Assembly (NCBI GenBank): GCA_036867785.1
Contig: CP145410.1
Coordinates: 434,001-498,000 of the forward strand
DNA length: 64,000 bases
Reading direction: 5' to 3'
Source: Plasmodiophora brassicae
Lineage: Eukaryota; Endomyxa: Phytomyxea; Phytomyxea; Plasmodiophorida
A program made the translations under genes and the position numbers. The notes beneath the pieces are model-generated. The model did not search any database and had not been told where the DNA came from. It saw nothing but the letters and a program-made list of their open reading frames with translations. This document shows, one piece after another, positions 1 to 8,746 of the stretch (position 1 is its first letter; every line of letters begins with the position of its first letter).

Positions 1-1
1 T

Positions 2-658
2 GCTCTCGCGCCGTTCCTGGCATCCCTGCTCCCGTTCAGCTACGCCGCCGTGTACGCATACGCGTATACCCACAATTACGCGAGCACTGTCCCTGCCAAC
101 GGTAATAGCAACAACGCCAACTGCACGCCATTCAACACTTCGAGAACGGGCGTACTTGTGGCGCTCATCGTCATGGCGTCGCATGCGGTCATCACGTTCG
201 TCGCCAAGGTATTAGAGCCGGCGATCAACCAGATGTCAAATCCGGCATCACGCACGTCGGTCGCCAAATGGATCGGCGTGGTCGGCTGCATGATCATCAC
301 AGTGTTCGGCGGGGCGGCACTGAAGTCCATCCTGAATGGGTCCGCGTCCGGTGTTGAGTTTCTGTCCGGGATCCTATACGCCCTGCCGATGGCGGTTATC
401 AGCTACTCCAGCAACTTGGCAAGCGTGCAGGGCAAGACGAGCGTTGGCAGTGGGTCGCTTCGTGCGACAAGTGCTCTTATCGCTGGGATCAGCGCTGCGG
501 CTTTGGCCGCCTATCAGGGGAATGACTCCGCCAAACAATTCGTCACTGGGGTGCTGATGGGGCTCGCAGACGCCGGTCAGTTCGTACCTGCCATTGGGCA
601 GCCTATGTTGGGTGCACCCGCGTCGCCGATCTGTACACTGCACAACGCGGCACCATGA
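2..658 (+). CDS. Membrane protein, 5' end outside window
   Basis: The frame is open from the first bases of the window and ends with TGA at 656-658, so the true start lies to the left. About 218 residues are visible. The first stretch is hydrophobic (ALAPFLASLLPFSYAAVYAY), then comes a short Asn/Ser-rich loop, then two clear hydrophobic segments (around LVALIVMASHAVITFVAKV and WIGVVGCMIITVFGGAAL), then a smaller Ala-rich one (ALIAGISAAALAAY). This suggests a polytopic membrane protein. I do not recognise the family, and no catalytic motif is visible. Internal ATG/GTG codons are not convincing starts because the hydrophobic frame continues upstream of them. Confidence 0.5.
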   Translation, partial: ALAPFLASLLPFSYAAVYAYAYTHNYASTVPANGNSNNANCTPFNTSRTGVLVALIVMASHAVITFVAKVLEPAINQMSNPASRTSVAKWIGVVGCMIITVFGGAALKSILNGSASGVEFLSGILYALPMAVISYSSNLASVQGKTSVGSGSLRATSALIAGISAAALAAYQGNDSAKQFVTGVLMGLADAGQFVPAIGQPMLGAPASPICTLHNAAP

Positions 659-664
659 CAGCAG

Positions 665-1480
665 TCATTGCCGTCTGCGGTGCATTTCGGGTTGACGTAA
701 TCGTGTTATAAATTTCGTTGGCGTTTGTAATAGTAACCGGCGCGAAGCATTAACAGCGGCTTGCCACGTTGATGATGATCGGTCATCATGGCAGCTGTTC
801 CGGCACTCGCAGCCGTTGTCGCCTTGCCGTTCGCGCTCTAGTGAACGACGAGGCATGCTCTCAGACTGTGTAGCTGACACCTGCATGGGCACTGTCGATT
901 CTACATACAGTCGGGTAGCGCAATGACCGTTCAGCCGTCGTCCTTTGACTTCTTCTACTAAAATGGTTATGGCGATCCCAAACGCATGAGGACCATGTAC
1001 ACAGTGCCGCTGCACCTGAGTGTGCTGCATGTCGACGACGCTGTCAACAGGCACGGTTGCGACGCTTCGACGATTCTTGTACGGACCGAGCCATGTGAGC
1101 AAGCCGCGATATGTCGAAGGCACGTTGACCACACGCTTCATCGTGACCATCGTCTGTACTAGGTAACGCGGGCACATGTTGTTGCTGCTGCTGTGCGACA
1201 GGAGTTTGCCGCTACCGGGTGAAGCAGCGGAAGGTGGCTGCCCCCAGAAACAACCGCAATCGCAGCAGCAAGTGCAGCCACAACCACAGCAGAGCTCTGT
1301 CTTGCAAGGACGGGGCGATGCGCCTATCATGCAAACGGAAGTGCAACCGGGGACCTGCTTCGTAGGCACCGCTTCCTCACCGAACATGGTCCCGCAGCGA
1401 TATGCGTGATTTGATCGCAGCAAATAGACCGTCTGTGATGCAAATCCAGAGGCGTTCGTTGACTTTGGGAATGTATTCAT
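665..1480 (-). CDS. Hypothetical Cys-rich ORF, doubtful
   Basis: A 271-codon open frame with an unusual Cys-dense patch (CCGCGCTCCCDCGC, about residues 65-78) and otherwise no recognisable domain, signal peptide or membrane segment. The opposite strand of the Cys patch encodes a Gln/Pro-rich run, and the repetitive CAG/CTG-like base pattern explains both. It is not clear that either strand is translated. It lies between a membrane-protein gene and the mL54 gene. Nothing else in 659-1570 looks coding. I keep it only as a weak candidate. Confidence 0.15.
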   Translation of the reverse strand: MNTFPKSTNASGFASQTVYLLRSNHAYRCGTMFGEEAVPTKQVPGCTSVCMIGASPRPCKTELCCGCGCTCCCDCGCFWGQPPSAASPGSGKLLSHSSSNNMCPRYLVQTMVTMKRVVNVPSTYRGLLTWLGPYKNRRSVATVPVDSVVDMQHTQVQRHCVHGPHAFGIAITILVEEVKGRRLNGHCATRLYVESTVPMQVSATQSESMPRRSLERERQGDNGCECRNSCHDDRSSSTWQAAVNASRRLLLQTPTKFITRLRQPEMHRRRQ

Positions 1481-1570
1481 CAGAGTATTATCTGCAATGG
1501 ATTATTACAACGTTTGTCGTCTGTGGAAGTTGAACGTACCCTCCTGGCTGGACGGGGGCCCTGCATGCCC

Positions 1571-1873
1571 TTAGATGCCTTCTACAGCATTAGCATTTTT
1601 GATCTTGTTCGATCGATACAGTTTGAACAGACGTCGCTTCTGCTTGGCGCTGAGCTGTTCGGCCGGAATCTTCTTCAGGTCGAGCAGCGTCGGCGCCGGG
1701 TCCGTGAGCCCCCACAGCCAATCCGGATACGATTCCGGTGCCTTGGCCGCCTCCTTCCCCTCCATGATATTGCAGAAGTCCAGGTTCACAGGCTCTAGCG
1801 ATTCCGGCACGACCGCCAACGATCGACGCCCTCGCGACGCCACGACCCGCAGTACGGGCAGCGCCCTCATCAT
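1571..1873 (-). CDS. MRPL54: Mitochondrial large-ribosomal-subunit protein mL54
   Basis: The product is a small component of the mitochondrial ribosome large subunit. From the ATG at 1871-1873 it gives a 100-residue protein. The first about 20 residues (MMRALPVLRVVASRGRRSLA) look like a mitochondrial presequence: basic, hydrophobic and free of acidic residues. The C-terminal half carries the family signature YPDWLWGL followed by a basic helix (KQKRRLFKLYRSNKIK), as in mL54/yeast Mrpl37. An open frame continues upstream to 1984, but starting at the MM pair places the presequence at the N-terminus. The gene is intronless and ends next to the gap before the transporter gene. Length is close to that of fungal and animal homologues. 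The family call rests on the C-terminal motif. Confidence 0.7.
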   Translation of the reverse strand: MMRALPVLRVVASRGRRSLAVVPESLEPVNLDFCNIMEGKEAAKAPESYPDWLWGLTDPAPTLLDLKKIPAEQLSAKQKRRLFKLYRSNKIKNANAVEGI

Positions 1874-2538
1874 CGGCACGCAGTCCACCGCCGACCGCGG
1901 AAAACAGTGCAGACGGCCCCCGCGGCCCGTTGCCGTTGGCGTCTGCCCAATCCACACTCTGCACCAGGGCGCTGTGCCGAACACCTATGCGTACAAACGC
2001 CAACCCACTTCGTTATCACAATACGACGCTCGGCAGCAGTGAACGATCCGTCTGTCCAGTCGAACGAGGCATTTTCGAGTTCAGCGTCAAGACGTTTGCT
2101 TAGGCCTAGTCCCGCATTAAATGATACAGGAGTCAGTACCTATATAGGCAGAGATACAACGATATTGCGATGCAATTGGTTGCACGAGTGTGAAGTATTT
2201 CTAATAAGACCCTGGAGCATGAAAACTCAGCCTCTTTGGTCTTCAGGGGTTTGATTTAGCATCCGGGGCTTATTATAAGGAATCTCTAACAGGAGGAATT
2301 ACTGTGTAACTCGGTGAGGATGTTCATAAATATGGAATAGATTTATTGTTGCAGATGCAGCATTGCGACCCCCTCGTGTTGCAAATTCGGCATAGCCTCG
2401 GTTAGATTTCGACGCACAGACGGAATCTAGTAAGGCTTTGCTGGATAGGCGTCCCGAGGCTAGGACACAAGGGTGGGCCGGCGCATGTATTGAACGATGG
2501 GGAGACAGCGCAGAGACAAGGATGTGAGCCACGTCCAA
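1874..2538. other. Gap without recognised gene
   Basis: This interval is richer in A+T than its neighbours and has only short unrelated open frames on both strands. I see no domain, tRNA-like structure or repeat. It must hold the promoter of the mL54 gene and the 3' end of the transporter gene. Confidence 0.4.
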
Positions 2539-3794
2539 TCAGACAGCGTGACCTGCCCGTGTGGTATGGTCGGTATCGCTGCTGTCCGAGACAGGCGCCA
2601 TCTTCAGGGCGACAGCATCACCAACCTTTGCAGCCACCGCCGCCCTCTTCTTATATAGCTGGAGCACGTGGCCACCGTAGATGTACACAGCCAGCGCAAG
2701 GCACATGAGGCCCACCGAGCACAGCTTGTAGAAAGGCATTGACTCCTTGAAATAGAGCGCACTGAAGAGGACGACGACAAGACGCCTCGGCGCACCCAGC
2801 GTACGAGTCAGCGCAGCGCTTGCCAGTGACGTCGCCGCAATACTCGAGAACAGCATGATCGGCCGCGAGAAGAACATGCCAACAGAGCAGCCGACCAGAA
2901 GGCCCAGTTTGCCCGAATCAGACGCTTTCTGGAACATCGGACCCCATTGGCTGACTTCGTTAGTTGCCAGCACGGGCAGGATGATCAGAAACAGAAAGAG
3001 CGACTGGAACGCATTCTGCAAGCCAAACAATATCACCGAATGGCGATATGGAAACGGGGCGATTTCCTTACGTTCTCGGCGATGCAAAGAAGGTCGGATT
3101 TCTGCTTCTCGTGCCGAATGAACTTGTACGTGACAACACCGAGCGCGCCCAACGTTGCGGAACTGACGACGCATGACGTCGCCGCAAACACAAATGACCC
3201 AAAGGTCGCGTTCGCCGCTTGTCCCGAGTCCTTATTACCGTAGAATCCCATGACCGCGCTAGCTGACATCATGATGGCCACGGCAAGGTAGTGGAAAACC
3301 GTGAACTGCTTCGCGGTGAAGATCTTGGAGAACGCCACCGAGAACACAATCGATGACGCCTTCAAAATCGTGTAGACGGTGGCAGGCAGCGCGCTCAATC
3401 CAACGGAGGCAGTGATCGTGTTGACGCCGTCCAGAGCAGCCATCAGAGCATACATCGGGATGCGATACCTCCAGTTCTCGACGTACAGCTCACCGCGCTG
3501 GTACAGCGACAGCGCGATCCAGCCGAACAGGGCGATCGGAAAACTACAGCACTCGATGATGACGAGGTACATCGGGACGTTGACTTTGAAGTCCTTCTTG
3601 AACGGCTGTGCGAATAGGACATGGGCCGCACGGGATACAATCAGGAACAGTGAGACCACGACGAGCGTGACGCGCTTCGAGACCAGACTCGTCGCCTTCT
3701 TATGCGGAACGGACGCCTCGACCTGCACGCGCGCCGTCAATATCAGACGAGGACGCGCGGCGGCACGCACACACCACGTACCTTCGACCCGCAT
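2539..3794 (-). CDS. Drug/metabolite-superfamily transporter (nucleotide-sugar-transporter-like)
   Basis: Two exons, 3794-3072 and 3015-2539, are separated by a 56-nt GT-AG intron (3016-3071, donor GTAAGG, acceptor TTGCAG) that joins in phase 0 and gives about 399 residues. The protein has roughly ten hydrophobic segments. The central part (ALPATVYTILKASSIVFSVA, then a long helix ending VMGFYG) matches the general pattern of SLC35-type nucleotide-sugar transporters in the DMT superfamily: a Lys-containing helix after a short loop, then paired helices. The second exon repeats the pattern with YKLCSVGLMCLALAVYIYGG near the end. The C-terminus is a cytosolic Lys/Asp/Thr-rich tail. Substrate cannot be read from the sequence; a Golgi or ER location is the usual one for this family. 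An internal start after the first about 25 residues is possible. Confidence 0.65.
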
Positions 3795-4174
3795 TTCCCA
3801 GCATGGCTGACGGGACTGACAGCCATTCAGGATCCGGCGCTCGCAGAGTCTCTGTGCGGTCGATCAGCAATAGAGGTCTGGTCCTGAACGCCAGCCACGG
3901 CCTTCCGCCACGCACCCCGCAAGCCCGCATGCATCCTATAAATAGTAGACGCCGTCACGGCAGCCGCAGCCACTCGGGCCAACGCGTCGATCCCACGCAC
4001 GCGGATTTCCCCTGACCCGCCCCGAGCGCATGCCGCAGCCACTGGCCACGCGGACTGCGAAGATAGGGAAACCACCCCGAACCGGCTCCCAACTGTTTGT
4101 CCACATCGCCGCCCGGTTGCCTCGCTCTTCGCGACGACCAGATATTATACATTAGAGATCCGGTTCATACGGTT
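3795..4174. other. Gap with one weak small frame
   Basis: A GC-rich interval between two minus-strand genes. On the minus strand an 82-codon frame (3827-4075) contains an Ala-rich hydrophobic stretch (ALARVAAAAVTASTIYR) that could be a small membrane protein or an exon, but I cannot place it in a family or connect it to a neighbour. Probably promoter DNA of the transporter gene. Confidence 0.3.
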
Positions 4175-4807
4175 TCAGTAAACAGGCTCGGACGGGTCGC
4201 ACAATGGGCAGACCTGTTGTGGTCCGAGTTCGGCAGAGGCGCGGGGTTCACGTTGCCTCTCTTCGAACGGGCCGCAGAAGTAGGTGAAGTTCAGGCGTCG
4301 CATGCCCTTGGCCGGGTCGACGATCGTCCAGCCGAGCGACGCCATCACGGCGGCAAAGTTCGTGATTCGCTGGGCGGAGACGCCCCATTTCGCCATCATG
4401 ACGAGGTTATCGCCCGGGTATGCCCTGAATCGTACCGGGTCGTCCATGGAGCCTTTCCATGCCTGGCGACACTCCGCCCATGTCTCTTCGAAATGCGGTG
4501 CGTCGGCGAACTGGAACCGGATCTCCTGGTCGTGATCGGCATCGAGCCTACGTCCAAACAGGTAATCCCTGCTTTCTCTGTCTTGGTCCCACGCGAACCC
4601 GCCTTCGACTTTCAGGCATGGACGGCTGTTCGCCAGGCTCTTGTAGTGCTCGCATCGCTCCCATATGTCAATGTAGTGCCTCCTTAGCAGCTGGTCGCCA
4701 GGCGGGATCGCGATGAACGCCCCGTCCATGTGATAACGCTTCCGGCGGATGCCTTGCGACGCCCAGACCTGCGGCGCTCTAATAACGTACGTCGACAACT
4801 TCACCAT
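4175..4807 (-). CDS. Hypothetical protein, 210 aa
   Basis: An intact frame of 210 residues with a balanced composition (many Trp, Asp, Arg and Phe), unlike the shadow frames around it, so I think it is a real coding exon. I do not recognise the family. Visible features are a basic N-terminus (MVKLSTYVIRAP) compatible with an organelle-targeting sequence, a central acidic-aromatic region (DADHDQEIRFQFADAPHFEE) and a short CPLC motif six residues before the stop region (CPLCDPSEPVY), which could be a metal or thiol site. It has no membrane segment. It lies head-to-tail with the secreted nuclease-fold gene, whose stop is about 180 bases upstream of its start. The true start could lie upstream if a short intron is present. 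Confidence 0.45.
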   Translation of the reverse strand: MVKLSTYVIRAPQVWASQGIRRKRYHMDGAFIAIPPGDQLLRRHYIDIWERCEHYKSLANSRPCLKVEGGFAWDQDRESRDYLFGRRLDADHDQEIRFQFADAPHFEETWAECRQAWKGSMDDPVRFRAYPGDNLVMMAKWGVSAQRITNFAAVMASLGWTIVDPAKGMRRLNFTYFCGPFEERQREPRASAELGPQQVCPLCDPSEPVY

Positions 4808-4985
4808 TGCTGGCCGACGTCGGCGCGCTGTCGCGGTATGGCGGCCAGCCCTCCAAATTTAACGGCACCCGCGACGGTTCCCGGGTGCGATCCAAATTCC
4901 AACCTGCCACCAGTACTGTCACAACCATTAACATTGTTAGGTGTTCGGCGTCCAGTGACTCGGAATCCAACGATAGTCGCCCGTG

Positions 4986-5936
4986 TCAATTCTGGAACTG
5001 AAAGCGAACGCGGAGGTGGAAATGGTCGCTGGGGAACGTCGTCGTCGGATATCGGCTTTCAGGAACAGCGTCGTCGTCGGGAAGGCTGGCGACCTCGACG
5101 CAGCGCAGGTTGGCGCCGGCGAAGAAGACGAAATCCTCGACCGCCTTCTTCGTTGAATACTTGGCGCCGTTCCATCGCGTCTTCCACGTCGTCCATGATG
5201 GCTCGGCGCCGTTCACGACGCCATAGGCGCTGGTGAACCCGCCCGCCAGCATCTCCTTGTAAACAGGCTCGTCTACGCCGCCTTCAGTGTTGAAATCGCC
5301 GGCGAAGATCACGCCGTCGACGCCACCGATCTCGTCGATCGTCGCCAGGATCAGCTCGCGCGCCTCGCTCGCCTGCCGCCGGCGAACCTCTTCGAATCCT
5401 TTCTTGGATTTCAGGTGCGTGTTGGCGACTAGAATCGAACGATCGCCGTCGCGAAGGTGAACGATCGCCAGGACCTGGTTGTCTTTGGGCGATTCGCCAT
5501 AGACGTGATAGATCGGCTTGCCGACGCGTTCGAAGCGGTCGGTTTTGTAGGCGATGGCGACACCATCCGGGTCCATACCGGCGATCGCCGGCTTCGGCTT
5601 CGGCATCCAGACAAGGTCGTAGCCGGAATCGGCGAACTTGCCACGGAAGAAGTCGACGTGGTTCAACTCCTGAAGGCAGACGACGTCGGCGTCGATCCCG
5701 ATCAGGACCTGCACCACCCTGTCGAAGCGCTGGGCGAACGCGACGGCGTCAGCGTCGATCTCGCGCGCCACGAAATAGTCGTCGGCGAGGCCGTCGGCGA
5801 GGATATTCCATTGGACGACCGTGATAGGGGCGGCGCCATCATCATGGGACATACCGCTGCGGTAGCTGATGACTGGCGTCAGCGTCGCCGCCAACACCGT
5901 GGCCAGTACAATTACTCGGCGTGCCACGCCGACCAT
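4986..5936 (-). CDS. Secreted endonuclease/exonuclease/phosphatase-fold enzyme
   Basis: From the ATG at 5934-5936 the product has 316 residues, beginning with a signal peptide (basic MVGVARRV, hydrophobic core IVLATVLAATLTPVIS). An open frame runs upstream to 6236, but choosing this ATG puts the signal peptide at the N-terminus and keeps the upstream repeated motifs out of the protein. The body is an EEP (DNase I-like) domain of the CCR4/nocturnin/Angel branch. Motifs in order are VVQWNILADGL (metal-site Asn), VVCLQELNHVDFF (Glu), VANTHLKS (His), GDFNTEGG (Asp, Asn) and FPSDHFHLR at the end (SDH). All expected catalytic residues are present, so it is probably active. Substrate (RNA, DNA, sugar or lipid phosphate) is not decided by these motifs. 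The signal peptide is unusual for CCR4-like deadenylases and suggests an extracellular or endomembrane role. Confidence 0.75.
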   Translation of the reverse strand: MVGVARRVIVLATVLAATLTPVISYRSGMSHDDGAAPITVVQWNILADGLADDYFVAREIDADAVAFAQRFDRVVQVLIGIDADVVCLQELNHVDFFRGKFADSGYDLVWMPKPKPAIAGMDPDGVAIAYKTDRFERVGKPIYHVYGESPKDNQVLAIVHLRDGDRSILVANTHLKSKKGFEEVRRRQASEARELILATIDEIGGVDGVIFAGDFNTEGGVDEPVYKEMLAGGFTSAYGVVNGAEPSWTTWKTRWNGAKYSTKKAVEDFVFFAGANLRCVEVASLPDDDAVPESRYPTTTFPSDHFHLRVRFQFQN

Positions 5937-6084
5937 CTCAGACGCCGCGTTTGCCTCTGGTCGCCCAACGCGATCTTCCTCGTGGCACCGGACCCCTTTG
6001 CTCGAGTCGCCGGTTTTTGGCCCCTGAGTGGCGTCCCCGTCAGCCCGAGTCCAAAAATACGACGGGGCCAGGTGCCAAGTCTTG

Positions 6085-6205
6085 GTAACGACTTGAGTCG
6101 ACTCAGGGTATTCCAAAGTCATTTCAAGTCGACTTCGATGCCCGACCAAGTCGTTTGAAGTCGCCTGGAAGTTGTCCAAGTCGCTTGAAGTCGACTTGAG
6201 GACCG
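6085..6205. repeat. Cluster of CAAGTCG/CGACTTG motifs (copy 1)
   Basis: In about 120 bases the core AAGTCG or its complement CGACTT occurs repeatedly in both orientations, for example GACTTGAGTCGACTC, TTTCAAGTCGACTTCG and GTCCAAGTCGCTTGAAGTCG. A second cluster lies at 6543-6592 on the other side of a hAT transposase remnant. Short, repeated, mixed-orientation motifs near element ends are typical of hAT subterminal repeats where transposase binds. That reading is an inference. Confidence 0.5.
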
Positions 6206-6272
6206 TCGGCGCGATAAGCAGTGAAACCAAGGTCAATCAGACCATGCGATGTTGTATTTACTGTTCGTCAAG

Positions 6273-6490
6273 TCACGCGAACAGCTTCTTCCTCGATTGC
6301 AACTCGCACACTGCTGTAATGCAGTTGTCGGCTAGGCGAGCGCGACGTTTGCTGACCGTGGTCCCGGCTCGCGAGAACGCTTGCTCACATGGGGCTGACG
6401 TCGACCTGACTGATAGGTAATCCCGTGCCATTAGGGAATTACGAGGATACATATGCCCATTGACCTTGAACCAGAGGCACGCATCGCTGC
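6273..6490 (-). mobile_element. hAT DNA-transposon remnant (C-terminal dimerisation domain)
   Basis: The minus strand reads WFKVNGHMYP, then SLMARDYLSV, then STSAPCEQAFSRAG and KRRARL, which is the conserved C-terminal block of hAT-family transposases (the hAT dimerisation domain). It is in an open frame of 121 codons (6273-6638) that has no DDE catalytic core or BED zinc finger, so only the last part of the transposase remains. The frame upstream of the WFKVNGH block turns into the CAAGTCG repeats and is probably not transposase. I see no convincing terminal inverted repeats or 8-bp target duplication by eye. Confidence 0.6.
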
Positions 6491-6542
6491 TTGTCGTCGA
6501 GAGACACATTGATGGATGGGTGGAACATCCAGCGCTCCAGCC

Positions 6543-6592
6543 AGAAGTCGAGTCAAGTCGAACCAAGTCGACCAGGTCAACTCGACTCAAGT
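6543..6592. repeat. Cluster of CAAGTCG motifs (copy 2)
   Basis: A 50-base stretch with repeated AAGTCGA/TCGACTT units (GAAGTCGAGTCAAGTCG, ACCAAGTCGACCAGG, CAACTCGACTCAAG). It resembles the cluster at 6085-6205 and flanks the hAT remnant on the other side. Confidence 0.5.
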
Positions 6593-6673
6593 GGTCTGCA
6601 TCTCTAAGTCTGCCCATCTTGGCAATGCCAGGCGTCACTGGCTCTCGAAACTATTTTTGTACGTACGCGCTGA

Positions 6674-6695
6674 CCCCCCCCCCCCCCCCCCCCCC
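6674..6695. repeat. Homopolymer of 22 C
   Basis: An uninterrupted run of 22 cytosines, just beyond the second CAAGTCG cluster. Its exact length may be a sequencing estimate. Confidence 0.9.
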
Positions 6696-6922
6696 GAGTC
6701 ACGTTCAGTGAACGCTTAGAGAACACGTATCTTTGGAAGCGGATGATTACCCATGACGGTCAGAAAGCGCCAATTCGTGGCGGCTTGTACCCGGTCACCG
6801 TTCCGGATGAACCATTTGTACAGTGTGCATTGCACACAATGTCCGATTCGAGCTAGTATGGGCGACGGAGGGTCGCCCCATACAATGAATGCTTTGTCAT
6901 CGTATCCCAGGGAACCGTAATG

Positions 6923-8586
6923 TCATTTGGGGAACGATTTGTTGAATACGTGTCGTGCAGGTTGGATGTTGCCTGTCAGAAAGCGCAACGACAGCTGATG
7001 GAAAACTGGCCCATCGGCTCTGCGAACGCGTTTCACGAATTCCCAGAGTTCCTTGATGGTAATGCGTGACAGTATTGGAAGAACGGTGTGAGCGTCCGCC
7101 AGCGCGCCGCTTTGCTTCGCCCAGTGGAATATGAGCGTCCGCTTCGTGATGGACGCCGCGATAGCAACCAGTAGGAAGTGCAGGTCGGGCGCCACTACGG
7201 GCATCGGTTCACAGGCAACGCGCTCTTCACCAATCTCGCGTAGGATGAAGACCCATCTCGATACGACCTGTATCATGTGAGCCTCTTCGTAAACTGGCAT
7301 GCAGTAACTGAATGAAACGAAGAAGACATCGATGTACTGCAGGTAGCCTTACCCTGAGAAATGGATAATGACTGATAGTCATCAAAGACGGCACACACGA
7401 CCTTCTCGAGGACAGTCACTGGCTGAACAGGAACGAACTGTCTGTGAACAGAATGGAACGAGAAGAACCGTCCCACGTCGGAAAAGACCATGATCTCGTG
7501 CTGCGGGTCCAGATCACGCCCGGTAATGCCTTCGTCTAACGTGACGAGTAATTCGGGGAACTCCAGTACACGATTGCATCGCTCCGAGCTGTCGGAACGG
7601 AAGACGCCGGACGCAAGCTTGGCAGAGACGGGCCAGACTTGAGCAACGTCGTCGCCGAACGCGACGCGTGCGTCCAGTTCAGGCGGCCGAATTGTAGAGC
7701 AGGATTCCAACGCGGACGCTGATACGTCGCTGGATCGCTGAAGTCTTCGCAGGAGCACGTTACGCGGTCGTGCGGTCTGTTGTGTTCTGAAGTACCCGAT
7801 GAGTAGGTGAACGCGCTGGCGGAGTTCATCGACACGTGGCCAGCGATCTTGGCAAGCCCTTGTCTTCGTCAGTAGAAGATGAAGGCCTGACGTCGCACCG
7901 TTAACGCCAAGGAACCCACGTGCAAGCCGCCGTGCAATCACTGTGCTGCTTAGCACAAGTTCGGATGCCCCAGGAACTTGGGGCACAGGCGCACAGGCAA
8001 GCGTGGCGATCGCTGGCAGGATGACCGTGATGAACGCAGCGGCAGTGTCTCGAGGCAAGCTTCTGATGATGTAGGAGACTGCGCTGCTGCTGGTCGGATG
8101 GAGAACCTCGAAGAGACGTAGGACGTCTGGCAGTGTGGCTGCTTTACCATTGGCCAGGACATGAAGCGGATCAACTGTGTTCAGGCCCTCCGGCGGATGC
8201 TCTTGGTTCCGTTGTTCAGCTTCGACTGGATTAGGAGATGCAAACACATGTGCGATTATTGATGGTGTGGCATCGTGGCCGTAGAATTTTCCAGCAGGGT
8301 AATCAGGGAGGGATACTGGCTGCGACCCGGATGGGCGACCCGGTGAGCATCGCAACACTAAAGGAGCCGACCCTTTATGCTGCACGAATGCATCGTGGAG
8401 CTGGGTTGCCGATGATACAGAACGACCGGACCCAGCAACATACAGCGATTTCGAGTGGGCCACGCAGCGAACAGCCTCGAAGTCACGCGTGTCGCAAAGA
8501 CGAATAAGACGCGCCGTTGATGTGCCTTCAAAGACAATTTTTACGAACGGTGTCGCCATGTTCGTAAACGATGGGAGGGACGGCAA
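6923..8586 (-). CDS. Unrecognised two-exon protein, possible PB1-like N-terminus
   Basis: Exon 1 (8586-7353) and exon 2 (7293-6923) are joined across a 59-nt intron (7294-7352, donor GTAAGG, acceptor TGCCAG), giving about 534 residues. Either the first Met or the tenth (MATPFVKIVF, 8559) can be the start; I prefer the second because the fold-like region begins there. Residues about 12-80 (VKIVFEGTSTARLIRL, ending APLVLRC) have the layout of a PB1 interaction domain, but this is weak. The middle is Ser/Pro-rich and helical. A well-ordered region follows (ELLVTLDEGITGRDLDP, FSDVGRFFSFH, VTVLEKVVCAVFDDY) and exon 2 continues it with hydrophobic helices. I do not recognise a family. It sits tail-to-tail with nothing and shares its upstream gap with the 3' end of the TRAPPC9 gene. 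Confidence 0.6.
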
Positions 8587-8746
8587 CGGTACCTCGCGCG
8601 ATCTTAGATATACCTACTGCTTGGTAAGACCTGCTCTGACTTCTTATTTCCTATTTCCTCAACAACAAAAACTGCGCTTAGACAGAGCACAACGCCAATG
8701 ATTGTAGACGTATCATGGAGTAGTCCTATCCCCTTCATTGTCGACC

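Noticed and set aside
1176-1409. Gln/Pro-rich frame on the plus strand opposite the Cys-rich frame
   Set aside because: Produced by CAG-like base repeats, with no domain or context; one or both strands are probably non-coding.
5457-6158. 233-codon plus-strand frame opposite the nuclease-fold gene
   Set aside because: It is the antisense of a gene with intact catalytic motifs; its composition follows from that.
7273-8586. Poly(ADP-ribose) glycohydrolase
   Set aside because: A FPELLVT segment looked PARG-like, but the GGG...QEE catalytic loop is absent.
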